DNA of 64,000 nt from assembly GCA_028023455.1 (NCBI GenBank), contig JAQFVV010007205.1, forward strand, positions 1 through 64,000, read 5' to 3'. The DNA comes from Epiperipatus broadwayi. Its lineage: Eukaryota; Onychophora; Udeonychophora; Euonychophora; Peripatidae. Below the pieces are notes generated by a model. It saw only the letters and a list, made by a program, of their open reading frames with translations. It did no database searches and had not been told where the DNA came from. The position numbers and the translations under genes are program-made. Positions 21,561-34,060 of the stretch are shown in pieces. Within the stretch, counting starts at the first letter, position 1. Each line of letters opens with the position of its first letter.

Positions 21561-24284
21561 ATACATAAATTGAGAAAGTTATCAAAATAGAATATAAAAA
21601 CAATTGTTTGTTACTAATAGGAAATCATATTGCTTAAGGGTTCACATAAACAATGTCTAAATTGCAGAAGATTATAGATTAAATTAATTAAGAGAAAGAT
21701 AAAAGATTGTTATTTTATAGAAAAAAATTGCATGGTAATCCTGATCACATAGTTTTGCAAATTTTAAGAAAAACATTTTTTATATGAAATATAATAAGCA
21801 TAAATTTTAATTAGATTAAAGATTGCAGGTATATTTAAAATAATATAAGTTCATATTTTTAATTTAATAATGGTGAATTTGATATTACATATTTAAAAAC
21901 AGCATCTATGATAAGAAATATGTTAGAAATTGATAAATTATAAAGACGCATTAAAATACAATCAGATTCATTGAATACATAAATAAAAATAAATATTAAC
22001 AAACTATTCAAAAGTAAATTCAAATGAATAATAGAAAGTATTTAAAGAAATTTTAACATATATTGTGATGCAAATAATAAGTTACAAATAAAAAGAGAGA
22101 ATAAAATGTCTTAGATCAATATTTAGATGATAAAAGATAGAAAATGAGTTTGTATTATTGTTGATGTATAGTAAAATATAATTAGTACATTGGACAGAAT
22201 AGTGAGACATAAACTATATAAATCTTGGAGAAAGTAAATAGAAGAAAGATATATCAACAATAATATAACATGACTTCTTCAATGTGTTCTGAACTATTTA
22301 CTCTAAACTTGAGTAATCAGAGACATTAGATGTTACCATTATATAATACCTTCAATACCACTTAAGAAATATAATTTGGCAGTAATGTGCTTCTATATCT
22401 CACATCTACCTTTTACTACCTTATACTCATTACATTTAAAGAATGCAATTCTTGCCTGTATTGGTCTGAATCCATGATCTATATCTTTAAGACACTTCAA
22501 TTAAATGCCAAATATAGGTTCCATACTGTCTTCTAGCTATGAAAATTAAAATTATTAATAGTATCACATGACATTTTTAAATGTTTACTTATATACTTCT
22601 AGTAGTAATGTTTTTGCCCTATGACAAAAGCCACAAATTAGTATATAAATGGAGGTATTATGACATTATTCCATTTGATATTCATTGGCTATCCAAGCTT
22701 ATAGTAGATGATTCTATTGTAGAGTTTTTGGAAGAATAATGTAATAAAATAAAGGAATGACAAAGAAAAAAAATCAATTTGGTGCATTATTTAGTACCCT
22801 GATGTGAGTTTGGATTGGGAGAGCAGGCTGATTAAAAAAAATAAGATAAATTATTATTAAATATAATATATATCGAAAAGATAAGATGAATATATATGGT
22901 TTCTATTATAGAAATAACAAACTTGGATTTATATTAATATAAAAACATCATCTAGTTATGGAAAATAAATAGAAGCTTAGTTCAACCAAGAGACTTTGCT
23001 TTTAATTTCCATCTCTGAGAATCAATCTAGAAACACTTAAACACTTTATCTTGCTATACTCAACAATACATTAAATTTTATTAGATTAAATATACATGTA
23101 ATAACATATTTAGAAGAATAGTAAAATAAATAATTGAATAATGTATTATTAATGAGTTTTAAAAATGATTGAGCAGTGAAATGTGGCAAAGGTGAAGCCA
23201 CAATACACAGAAGTTGAGAACCAGATTATCTCTTCTATTACAGGTCAGTAAAAAAGATGAATGTTTTGTCAACAAATAAATGAACTTTACCATAACGCAT
23301 TTTTGAGGAGAGAAATTAACACATAAATTTATATTTGATAAGGCAAATATATGAATAGAAAATGGATATTATTAAGAAAGATGAATAAATTATTTAAGTA
23401 CCTGTAGAGTATTTCATAAAAGTGAAGTGATGAATTTGAAAAATAAACATTCCAGGTTTAAAGTCCAATGTTTTCTTCTGATACATAAACCGCAGAACCT
23501 CTATCAAATAATTAACTATTCAACAGTAATCTAAATAGATTAAAATAAATGGGCAAATAATGTAGAAATAACAAGATATAGAAAAACGAAATATGAAAAA
23601 GTTAAAATAATTAAAAAGAATTTATCACAATCAAAGTAAAATGAAAAAATAACGGTAGGTATAGGAATAAAGAATAAATGATATATCTATCTTTTTTTGT
23701 TTTTTAGTTTCGAAATTTTATCAGCAGAAACACGAGTAATTTAGTTTATGAAATTAAATTATTAGATTAGTACGTTTACTGCAACTTAAGAAAAACTATA
23801 ACTCGAAAATTGCATTTATTAAATATAATTTTTTTTTGTCTGTCAACCAGAATATTATTTACTTCAAAATATTTTTATTTTATAATCATTTTTATATTTA
23901 TGTGCTTTATTTTTTATTTTATTTGAAAATATAAAAAACCCCACTTGTTAATTTTATAGAATATCTATTTTCTTCGTGAATGACAAATTATGTACGTATA
24001 TCTTTTTTTAATATATTTATTTATTTCCTTTCTTTTTCGGTTTTGCTTTTTTTTTTTTAATAAATTTTTTTACTGTATTTGCATAAAATGATCATAAAAT
24101 TATCAATTTAAATAAATTTTACCGTTGTCAAATAAAATATGGTTTCATTTTATTTTCATATAAAAATAAAACACATACACCCATGTAAATTAACAAATTA
24201 TTCACTAAAAATACACAAAATGTACTTTTCTTTTAAATTATAGTAATGGTACAAATAAATAATAATATACAATTTAACGAGAAT
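21561..24284. other. 2.7 kb without an assignable feature
   Basis: AT-rich DNA with no ORF of note, no tRNA-like box pair and no repeat border that I can match elsewhere in the window. Confidence 0.4.
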
Positions 24285-24835
24285 GAGATTTGTAAGTACA
24301 AAGATTTGAACTCAGAAAATTTGCATTTTCTTCATCATCCACTCCATCTCAAACAACGGATACACTTAATCACACTCAAGCGAAAAAGAAACATAATCCC
24401 CAATATATGTATTTCATGTAGAAACAATACTCAGCAGTTGGGCCAGATTATAATCTCCAACACATATTTACAATCAATGCTCAATTTATATTAAGATAGC
24501 ATTCTTCAAACTTTAATGGACAAGCATTAATCTTCTCACCCTTCCAACTATTGAATAACTCATTTCATTGAAAAACTGATGATAGAAGACTCAAAGCTTT
24601 TATTGTATTTCATCATCAATTTTTCAATAAAATGGATGATTGAATAGTTGGAAGGGTGAGAAAATTGAAGCCTGGCATATGGTCCAATTGATGAGCGCTG
24701 TTTCTGCATGAAATACATACATTGGGGCAAATCTATCTTTATGTATGTGTGATCATGTGTATCAGTTGTTTGAGATGGAGTGAAGGACAAATATACTGAA
24801 AAATCCTGAGTTCAAATCTTTCATTTTAAATATAT
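24285..24835. repeat. 550-bp F1 inverted dimer
   Basis: The left end AAAGATTTGAACTCAG is the inverse of the right end CTGAGTTCAAATCTTTC. Internal landmarks also mirror each other: CTCACCCTTCCAACTATT against AATAGTTGGAAGGGTGAG, and CCCCAATATATGTATTTCAT against ATGAAATACATACATTGG. This is a full F1-type foldback whose two halves face each other across about 24,560. Confidence 0.85.
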
Positions 24836-25060
24836 AAAAATATTCAGTATAAGCAAATTATATATTGCCTTAGAATCACTTTTGATTATTTAGCTCATAA
24901 TTAATATTGACTGCACTGAGAAGTAGATGTCATGTGATTTACCAGACACTAACTACTTTAGTATTAGCAAATTGTATATTAATGAAAAAGAATTTAAAAT
25001 TGATTCAGAAAAAAATTCTTATTATTATATATATAATATCAAATAATATAAGTATAATAA

Positions 25061-25228
25061 AACAATCCACTAGAATAAAACTACAAAATTTTTAAAAAAT
25101 GCCTATATAAAATTGAAGATTAATATCCTTTGCTACTTAAGAAGCTGGCTATAGCAAAGAATATTAATCTTCAATTTTATATAGTCATTTTTAAAAAAAA
25201 ATTGTAGTTTTATTCTAGTGGATTGTTT
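25061..25228. repeat. 168-bp near-perfect hairpin
   Basis: Arms of about 75 bp, from AACAATCCACTAGAATAAAA to ATATCCTTTGCT and back from AGCAAAGAATATTAATCTTC to TTCTAGTGGATTGTT, with a loop of about 15 bp (ACTTAAGAAGCTGGC). It is next to (TA)n. Such arms could yield a hairpin RNA if transcribed. It is MITE-like. Confidence 0.9.
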
Positions 25229-25433
25229 TATATATATATATTTTTTTATGATATCTTTTCTTTTGAAAATCATGCGACATCTTTTTCTCCTCTACTTATA
25301 TTTAATTGATCTAATTAATCAAAAGTACTTCTGAATTTGTTACATATTATTTATTAATTAAAAATAATTATATATATATATATATGTTGAGATGAGAGAA
25401 GTATTAATAATAAAAAATAATTATAGACACATG

Positions 25434-25526
25434 TTGTCAAGCGTTTTTGGTGGAGTGGTCAGCACAACCGCCTTACAAGCAGTTGTCCCGGGTTTGCGGA
25501 CTCGCTTCCCGGCCTATGCTTTGACA
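25434..25526 (+). repeat. short tRNA-like repeat, copy 1
   Basis: The unit is bounded by TTGTCAAGCG and GCTTTGACA. Inside, GGAGTGGTCAGCAC is A-box-like. A hairpin CAACCGC with 7-base loop CTTACAA and GCAGTTG looks like an anticodon arm, and GGTTTGCGGACTC sits where a B box would be. A second copy lies inverted at 58,221-58,312. It is too degenerate for a functional tRNA, so I read it as a tRNA-derived SINE or tRNA-like MITE. Confidence 0.6.
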
Positions 25527-26847
25527 CATAAAAAAGCTTCAATGTTGAATCGAATATTATGTTATTGCTTTTAAAATATTATATTTCTGTTTTTATTTTG
25601 AAGTTTAATAATGTGTTTGAAATTACAATTTTTAATTAGAGTGATATTAATTAACACTGAAAAATTTCAGGTTATGTTGAAGGACAAATATTTATTTTAA
25701 ATTATAAGACTATTTAATAATTATAATATTATAGTGGTTATAATAACTAATGATGATTATCGTAGTGATGACTACGGAAGCACAGATTGTTTTACCAGTA
25801 ACTTTTACAAGAATTAGAATAAACAATGAGAGAGAAAAAATGTAACATGTTCACAAACGTGAGTGTAATGTTTGTATTTCTTTTTACCTGAGTATCATGT
25901 GAGGTAACTCTATTGTAAAATCCAGAACTTAATATTATTTGTAAATTTTTCAAGAAAATGACAAAAATTGATTATTGAAAGCAGTTTGTCTTTTCTTGCT
26001 AACCTTCCATATCGTTTTTTGAAGCAATAATTTTTTTTTCTTGAATCATTAAATTATATCTAACACCCTATAAAAGAAAAAAAAATTTTTGACAATAAAT
26101 TAAGAAAAGTATGTTTTATATCAGATCAGGTATCTTTTAAAAAAACAATATGTAAAAGTATTAAAATCAAATATGACAACCTTAAAATTAAAATAAATAA
26201 ATAGACAGTAAAAATACACAATTTTATTGTACTTGAGTGGTTAATAGCATTGAAAATTACAGCTGTGAAAATGTGATTCATAAATGTTAAACTTTATACT
26301 TCATTCTTTATCAATCTATCACTTCACTAAACTAAACAGGGCCTTTATAGTTAAATTATAAACATTTATACTAAAATATTTATATAGTATTATTTTAATT
26401 ATTCCATTATCACTTTATATATTAAAATGATAATTACAAATTGTGTTTGTTAATTATATCAAACTCCTATTACTTTTTCTTATTAACCACATTTTGATAT
26501 GCTAACCATAACTTTCTTAAAAAGTTTTATTTATTTTATTTTTTTAATAAATATTTATTTTAGTATTAAATCGTAATTCATATTACACAAAATGTAATTA
26601 ATAACTTATATGGTTTCATATATGAATTGCATCATAAATTAATCATCCTTAAATAAACCAATACAATACCAGTAATTTGCAGTTCCATCAACACAATTAG
26701 ATAGTTCTTTTACTATCTAATTGTAATATTATCATAACAAAAGCCTACTGATATTGTAATGGTTTATTTAAGCATTTAGGACTTTATTATGCCATTTACA
26801 TATGATAAATAGTTAGTCGTTGACAATAATTGTTATATATATATATA
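25527..26847. other. no recognisable feature
   Basis: AT-rich spacer. The palindromic pair ATAGTTCTTTTACTAT near 26,700 is too short to interpret. Confidence 0.4.
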
Positions 26848-27042
26848 AGACATATTTTGTGGGTTCATCCATGTTAAAAAATTTAAATATAGATATACCA
26901 ACGTTTCAACTTGATCACCCTAGTCATCCACTGGGTGATAAAAGATAGAAAGACCCAGTGGATGACTTGTGTGATCAAGTCGAAATGTCGGTATGTCTAT
27001 ATTTAAATTTTTTAACATGGATGAACCTGCAAAATATGTCTT
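26848..27042. repeat. PLE-type terminal foldback
   Basis: An inverted repeat with arms of about 90 bp: AAGACATATTTTG, GGGTTCATCCATGTTAAAAA, then TCATCCACTGGGT, mirrored on the right. Within the right arm GGATGA is followed by a hairpin CTTG-TGTGAT-CAAG and then TCGAAATGTC. The left arm has the equivalent with TTGAAACGTTGG on the minus strand. It lies on the 3' side of PLE-B and resembles PLE terminal repeats. Confidence 0.65.
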
Positions 27043-27296
27043 TTATATGTGCAACCCATGAAATTTTCGTATCAACATATATATATATATATACTAATGA
27101 TCTCATTGATAAATTATGAAATCACAGTATTATCTCTAGAAGCTTCTGTTTAATAAAAGTATACGTAAAACTTTAATATGTGTTGATATTAAACATGCAC
27201 ACACTATATAATTCAAAAGCAAAATATATATAAATCAAAACTTTAAAATAATATAATATATTGAACGATTATATAAATAATAATAAATTTTTGTTG

Positions 27297-27345
27297 AATC
27301 TTCAAACGTTTTCAAAGGCATAACCTTCATTATCAAGAAGTACAA
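27297..27345 (-). ncRNA. hammerhead-like hairpin 3' of PLE-B
   Basis: On the minus strand CTTGATAATG is followed by AAGG-TTATG-CCTT and then TGAAAACGTTTG, about 95 bp downstream of the PLE-B stop codon. It has the order of a hammerhead (core box, stem II, GAAA) but the first box departs from CTGATGA, so activity is doubtful. Confidence 0.35.
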
Positions 27346-27438
27346 ACTCTCTCTTCATTTTTTCACGATGTACTAATATGAAAATATGTGATAAAACCAG
27401 GCAAAATATGCAAATCAGAATCAGAACGTTTATACTTG

Positions 27439-28420
27439 CTATTTCTTCGATATGGCATAAAATGATTCCCTTTTGTTCATCGCATGTTCATCTGACATGA
27501 TGTAACATGCCTCCTTAACCCTCCTCCACAGATCATTCTGCTGTCTACGCAACACTCTTGGCCTATCCAGTTTGCACTGATGACCCATAGCCATTGAATG
27601 TTGAACAAAAATTGATGGGTGGGATGAGTCCACTAAGGCCTTATTGTATGCATATACGTGCTGGGATAATCTTGTTTGAACCGATGCCCTCGTCTCCCCA
27701 TAATATGCAACTGGGCAATTGTTTTCACTACATGTGATCTTATAGACCACTTGCTGTGCTTGCACTGGGAGAATATAGTCTTTGGTATTATTTATACACC
27801 TGTTAAGATTAGGGAGTGAACGAAAACACACACTAAAATCAGAGCAAAAAATGTTATGCAAGTCTCTATAAATATTTTTGATATACAATAGCAAGATACA
27901 CAGCTTATCTTGTTTCAATTCATGGTTACTCCCTCTTTTAAATTTCTTTATAACATTATCTGTCACTCTTTGATTATATTTTGCATTAATAAGCTCATTT
28001 CTACATGTTTCAATATTGTTTGTTTTGTCAGCTTTGAAGCTGCACAAACTGTTGTTTCTATTTAAGAACAATTTGAGGCCAGCCAATTTATATATATCTG
28101 GTGTGTTTGATAAGTGATGTATATGACCTCTGATATTAATAGGCTTAATATTCATTTTGTAGCAAAAGTGATTAGCTTCAATCATCACTTGCAGGTCCAA
28201 ATATTTAATACTGTATGAGACTCCTTCCTGACTTGCATTTATATTCAGGCCTGATGCTGCTATAAGGCCTGTTTTTATGTCCTCTATGGTTTCCTCCAGA
28301 GCAGCCACAAAAATATCATCAACATACCTAGCATACAGAACTAATGTGTGTTCCATATATCTAGGAACACTAATCTGCTCATATGCATTCATCATAATGC
28401 TGGCGATGATCCCACTCATC
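27439..28420 (-). CDS. PLE-B RT (partial) and GIY-YIG endonuclease, 326 aa
   Basis: The longest ORF in the window and the best-preserved transposon protein. Residues 1-14 (MSGIIASIMMNAYE) correspond to the RT segment just before motif C. Motif C is RYVDDIFVA at residues 31-39. A thumb and linker follow, with a basic stretch KKFKRGSNHELKQ. The GIY-YIG nuclease near residues 225-257 reads VVYKITCSENNCP, then YYGETRASVQTRLSQH. The C-terminus carries WRRVKEACYIM, typical of PLE ends. The catalytic tyrosines and the arginine are present. The N-terminal half of the RT (motif A and before) is missing, because at 28,421 the sequence changes to an unrelated terminal-repeat-like stretch. The annotated ATG is simply the first Met inside the truncated RT, so this is a 5'-truncated copy and not a working gene. 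Confidence 0.85.
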
Positions 28421-28515
28421 TAAATAGCTGATGTTTCAGTACCATAATAAGTACTTTCCTCAGTTCTTTTTCTCAAATCATAAGAATGTGGGGTGTGGTG
28501 AGAATTAAAATCATT
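28421..28515 (-). repeat. PLE-type terminal repeat joined to PLE-B 5' truncation
   Basis: Immediately upstream of PLE-B on the minus strand: GATTTGAGAAAAAGAACTGA, GGAA, a stem AGTAC-TTATTATG-GTACT, then GAAACATCAGCTATTTAG. This is again the box-hairpin-GAAAC order of PLE ends. A homologous solo copy is at 44,030-44,125. The junction to ATGAGTGGG is abrupt. Confidence 0.55.
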
Positions 28516-28889
28516 AATATATATATATATGGCTCATAACATAGTAATTATTATATAGTCTGGTCATAATTAATGTAAAGTTTGGATCAAAATAATATAT
28601 CCCCATGCATAGTAATTTTTACATAGGCTGGTCAAAACATTGATTTGAAGTTTGAATATGAGAAATATATTTTAAAAAATTTAAGTAACTTTCGAATTTT
28701 AAATAGAAGTTGATTTATTTTAATTTTCATAAAAATAAAAGTTCTTTGCATATTTCATGAACTTTATATCTAAAAATGAAAAAGAAGACTAACTAATCTT
28801 TACTATATTTTTTTTATTAATGAATAAATAATTTATTGATTTATAAATAAATAAATAATCACATTATCACCATTTCTTATACTAGCACA

Positions 28890-29412
28890 TAATCATTAAA
28901 CAAGGCAAAACTCTCCATACAGTAGTGCCACTCTGTGCCAACCAGAGTAATCAATGGATGTCAGAAGTCTTGTGCATAAAATCCTTATCTAGTGCTTACT
29001 CATCCAATATTCCCAGACTAGTTCTTGGCTTGTTGCCTTGGTGGCTATCGTTAAAGAGCCAAAGACACCAAAATGTATGGGTGCCAAACTGAGTTCAGAC
29101 CCATATGACTATATAAACTATTGAGCTTAGATTGAAAATATTATTGTGTTTTCAATTTCATTCTCATAGTTTTGTAGTTAAGTAGAGATAAAAGGTAGTT
29201 GCTGGAGGGTTGCATTAGATCCTAAGATCTAGGTGACATGCTCTCAGATTCAAGGCTCCTCACTGATGAAGGCCATAAACTAGAAACTAGTCTGGGAATA
29301 TTGGATGAGTAGGCACTAAATAGGGATTTTATGCACAAGCCTTCTGGCATCCATTGATTACTTTGGTTGGCACAGGGTGGCACTACTGTATGAAGAGTTT
29401 TGCTTTGTTTAA
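28890..29412. mobile_element. foldback repeat with hammerhead motif, second copy
   Basis: The left arm (28,895-29,035) and right arm (29,250-29,405) are inverted. They share GGCAAAACTCT against AGAGTTTTGC, ATCAATGGATG against CATCCATTGAT, GCATAAAATCC against GGATTTTATGC, and TCATCCAATATTCCCAGACT against its mirror. The right arm holds the hammerhead motif and the left arm only a decayed one (GAACTAGTCTGGGAATATTG on the minus strand). It shares the ribozyme core with the 12.95-13.43 kb foldback but differs elsewhere. Confidence 0.7.
29257..29299 (+). ncRNA. hammerhead-like motif
   Basis: In order: TCCTCA, CTGATGA at 29,263-29,269, a decayed stem II AGGCCATAAACT, then an intact GAAAC (29,283-29,287), TA, the GTC triplet at 29,290-29,292, and TGGGAA pairing with TCCTCA with one mismatch. 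The core boxes are intact here but stem II is damaged, the converse of the copy at 13.3 kb. Together they define the family consensus. Confidence 0.55.
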
Positions 29413-32325
29413 ATAGATAATATTTATAAATAAATAAAACTGATTTATTTATTCTACATATAATAAAAACTGACGAAATCAGGACTGAAAAAAATGAAAA
29501 TGAATTTAAAGTTCCACACAGAAAGATGATTATGAAATAATGGGATTATATAACAAAATTATTTATTTCTATTATAAACAATAATAAACAAATTTGTTTG
29601 GCATTTAGAATAGGTTTTATTTGCCAGATTATTGATCTTTGTTTAAACTACTTTGCATTACTGATCTCACAATCCTTGGTCTAGTCACAATCCATAGAGT
29701 CTACATGAATATATGAGTCCATTGAAAAATATTATGCCACCATAATTGTATGAGGATGTTACCTTGACAAAAGATTGAGATTGTTGATAGCTTACGGAGT
29801 GAATGTTATTAAAGATTAAAATATCAGTGTTTTTCTCACAAAACATATGCATTTTCAGAAAGTTGGTGTATTTCTTTAATCATATATTTAAATTTTTGAC
29901 ATTAAGTTGAGATTATTTTGCTTGAACACTAGACAAGACTAATGTTTAAATATTTTTAAATGTAATCAGTTATAATACTCTGAAAACACTCTGGATCATG
30001 ACTAAAATCTATCATACATTTGGAATATGGTGTGTGCTATCAAATAAATGTTGATCACTTGAATATTATTGGTAGTAAATATTCTACAGAAGATATCAAT
30101 GATCGCTATAAAAGAAAAAGCCAAAAATATAATATTAACTAAATGATGGAAATTTATTCACTTCTTTAAAAATGTTTTCAATAAATCGATTCAATATATC
30201 TAGGTTGAATGGTAAATGAAAACTAGATGAGTTTAGATGAGTTTTAAGAAGTTTTATTGATAACATAACCTAAATGCAAAACTTAACATATTTAGATAGT
30301 AGCCTAAATATTATCTATGTACTGATAATGATCAATTCTGCAGTTATTGATGCGAAACTCACAATGTATTATTCACTATGTTTCCTCAATAGGCATATTT
30401 GTATATGTTATAACAAGTTTTTATATTCAGCATTTCAAGATCATTGATAGACAAACAAATAAATAGCTATATTATTTTTAATTTGATGTAAAGTTTTAAT
30501 TTTTTAGTCATTATTCTGTGAAAGATAAAATATTTTACATAATGCTATGAGGCATCTATATACTCCTTAAATATATCTTTTGATTACTTATATTTATTAT
30601 GTATAACAAAATTATTACTCACTTTTAAGTCTTCTTCAATTATACTGTAATCCATATAGGTATAGATTTAGGAAAACAAATTACGTTGTTATAAATATCT
30701 GTATATTTGTATGCCATGCATAATCTCATTTATGCCTATTTTTAGTAAAATGTTATTTTCACAGAGGGTTTTAGTTTAGTTAATTGATATAAACTTAATT
30801 GGACATGTAAATGCAACTTAATTGTAGATAAAAATGTCTATGCATATTGATAAGATAGATAGTGGGTGAGAATTCTCTATACAAACACGTTATTCTGAAT
30901 TATTTTTCAGCCATAGATGTAATAATTTTTTTGTATTATATATGAAAAGAAGTATAAAGCATTATTTTTAATAATTTTGCCTTTTTTTTTAAATTTATTA
31001 TACATTAAATTTTATTATTTTACAATTATGTATAATTATAATTTTAATCTTCCCTTATGCCTTAATAAAAAAATAGGATTTTTATCTTATATATATATAT
31101 AAAAAAATTTTTATTTTTATCTTATATATATATATAAATTCTCATTTTTATTTGATATCCAGTGGCCATAATGTACCAATTGAAAACCAAATCAGTGCGT
31201 CTAAAATTACATAATCAAATTACGCTGAATCATTGAGATACCAAGAACTTATTCATTGATTCTACTTAGTAGTTATACATTCATTATAATATTGTAGATA
31301 TAAAAATATAGAGGTTTATGTGGTTAAGGTTTTGAAAATAATATGTTCTTTTTAAAAAATAATATGTAATATTTTTTAAATAATGTTTTTTTATGTAAAT
31401 AGCTGACTAAAAAGTAGAAAAATAACAAAGTAATCCATTTCTCAATTAATTTTCCATAGTTGGAAAATATGAGGGATATTAAGAATCTATATTTGTTATA
31501 AAACAACTAAATAATGCAAAAATATTGTGACTTTTTATAAAAGCATTTGATGTCCAAATTAATCATAAAAATCAAAAAGGTCACAAATGCTTTTGTGAAA
31601 CAACAGTATTCCCATGATTCCTATTGTTTTATAAAATGTATTGATTCTTGAGAGCTCTGGCATTTTCCAAGAATAACAAATTAAGCAACAAGTAGTTTAC
31701 TTTGTTATTTTTCTAATTTTTAGTTAGTTATTTACATAAAAACATATTTAAATATATTTATGTACCATTTTAAAAAATGTTTAAAATTACAAAAAAATAT
31801 CTGACAAAAATTATAATTTAATAATACAATGTGAAAATAAAAATTAGGCCCTCTAATGAATGAATTCTAAATTTAAATATCATGTGATTGTTTATCATAT
31901 AAAAATATTTATGTATTGGCTTTTTAATTAATTTAATTAATATGAGTTAAATCAATATTAACAAAAAAAAATGTTAACAAATGTAATGTTTCTATCAGAA
32001 CACCTGCACCCCCCATATATATATATAATTAATTAACTGAGTGTGAGTTAAATCAATATTAATAAAATTTTCTTTTAAAAACCTAATATTTGTATTGGAT
32101 TAGTTTGTTAAGGAGTTTTATTGGGAGGTGTAAGGATGTGAGTTCAAGTTGTAAATAGCAATTTTTTTATCTTTGTTAAAATTTCAAAAATTCAAAATGT
32201 GGACATACAGATAGAAGCATGTTCACACAGGCCAAATTAATATAAAAACAATTAAAATGTAATTTTTTTAGAAATATGATCTATGGCTAATAATATTTTC
32301 CAAAAATATATTTCATGAGAGCAGA
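29413..32325. other. 2.9 kb without an assignable feature
   Basis: AT-rich DNA. A short direct repeat TTTTTATCTTATATATATAT occurs twice near 31,080-31,135. The sequence TTAATTAATTTAATTAATAT near 31,925 is a simple palindrome. No coding content is seen. Confidence 0.45.
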
Positions 32326-32327
32326 GG

Positions 32328-34060
32328 TAATATAAGTCATTTAGGTAAAAGCCTGAAATCCAGGCAAAGCCACTTGGAGTGTTGATGCTAGACAAAATCA
32401 ATGAAATATAACATTACCGGGCTGCCACAACTTTTTTATTTTTTTATACAAGGGTTTTTTTTTTTCTAATATTGATTAAACAAATAATTTTTATTTCATT
32501 TAGAACATGATTTCTTTATTATTAAACAAATTTTGATATTCATTTTCGTTACTTTTTGTGGTTTTTTTGTTGGAACCTGATATTTTTTCAACAAATTTTG
32601 CTAATTGTATTTTTTTTCTTTTTATCATTTGAAAACTTAGGACCATTTCCCGACATCAAAAAAATTTGTTTGAATCCTACCACCGAAAAAATAAAATACA
32701 ATTATTTGCGACTTGTTTAGAACTTAATTCTACCTTTCTTTTATTTTTTTATTTTTTTTGTCTTGACAAAATGGTTTTTCTTATTATTATTATTAATTTT
32801 ACTTTTTTTTTTTAAACAAAACTTGTTATCACTTTGATTTAGATTATGTTTGAGGGGGGGAATTCATACAGTTTGGCTACTACAAGAAACAGCTTTTTGA
32901 GCAGGGGAGGGGGGGGGAATTCATACAGTTTATTATTAACAAAAAGGCAACAAAAATAGTCAATTATTTTAACAGCGCTGAAAAAAGAGAATCAACTTTG
33001 GGATTTGTTTCGAATTTTGATTTCTTTTTGGTTGACGTAATTGTTTTTCTTAATATTAAATTCAAATTTACTTTTGTGTTTTTGCCAATTCAAAAATTGT
33101 TTTCAAACACCCACCCACACTCGAAAAAAGAATTGTAACCAAAAAGTCAAGAATTTAACCTTTTTTTTCTTTTTTAGAAACAACTTTTTCTCACTTTTTA
33201 CTTTGATTTGTATTTCGTTCGAATTACCTTTTTTTTTTTTAGCCTTCTACAATAAACTGCTTTTGGGGGTGGGGTGTATTTCATAATTTGTTATTCTTAA
33301 CAAAAAGTCAAACAAAGTCGTCATTTATTTTAACCCCGCTGCAAAAAATTGAATCCAAATACTTTTCAATTTCGAATGAAATAAAAAACAAAAAAAAAAA
33401 AGAACACAAACTTTGCACTTTTTAAAATTATTTATTCGATTTTATTGCTGTAATAAAAAGTGGATATTACGTGTGCCTGACAAAATAAAAAAAAACACAA
33501 TCTCACACACTTTCTGTACTCGGCAATTTATCTGAAGAAAAGTTTCAAAATTGCACGTTCATCTCAGATCTTTTAGTGGTCTCAAATATTTTCCCCACCA
33601 CACTGAAATATGACTTAGCGCATGAGCTTTGTCGAAGCCTGTTCGAACATACACTTTGCCAATTTTTTTACATATTAACCTTTTTTTGGGAAGGGTGGGG
33701 ACCATATGACAATTCTTAATAATTAACAACATTTTTTAAAGTGAAATGACATTACTCTATTATGGAGATTTGAAAAAGTCATACCACCTTGAAATTTAAA
33801 CACCCTCAAGCGATATGGTAATCAGCTATGAAAAGAACGAATACGCATAAATAGCTTCGAAGCACAATACAGGCCGGAATATTTTTGTGCGATGTCATGT
33901 AAAGCGGCCTAGCTCAATGGATTAATACAATACATAAATGTTGTATTAGCCTGTAAGGCAGTGGCCGCTGAAATAACATTTTTATGTGTTTTGACACGTA
34001 AACAATGCCCCAAGTGGCCGTGCCCGGATTTCAGGCTTTTACCGTCATTTACTATCTATG
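32328..34060. mobile_element. 1.7-kb element with inverted ends and tRNA-like right end
   Basis: The left end (AGGTAAAAGCCTGAAATCCA, then GCCACTTGG, then AACATTACCGGGCTGCCAC) is mirrored at the right end (CCAAGTGGCCGTGCCCGGA, TTTCAGGCTTTTACC). The right end extends into a tRNA-like stretch (33,903-33,972): GCGGCCTAGCTCAATGG, a hairpin around ACAAT...ATTGT, AGCCTGTAAGGCAG and GTGGCCGC. The interior is T-rich with poly-T runs and blocks GGGGGGGAATTCATACAGTTT repeated at about 32,855 and 32,915, diverged again near 33,265. No ORF is convincing. It could be one foldback element or two SINE-like ends in opposite orientation. Confidence 0.5.

Noticed and set aside
33903-33972. Functional tRNA gene
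   Set aside because: The acceptor-like ends pair, but the arms do not fold to a tRNA of normal length and there is no proper B box. It was kept only as part of a repeat.
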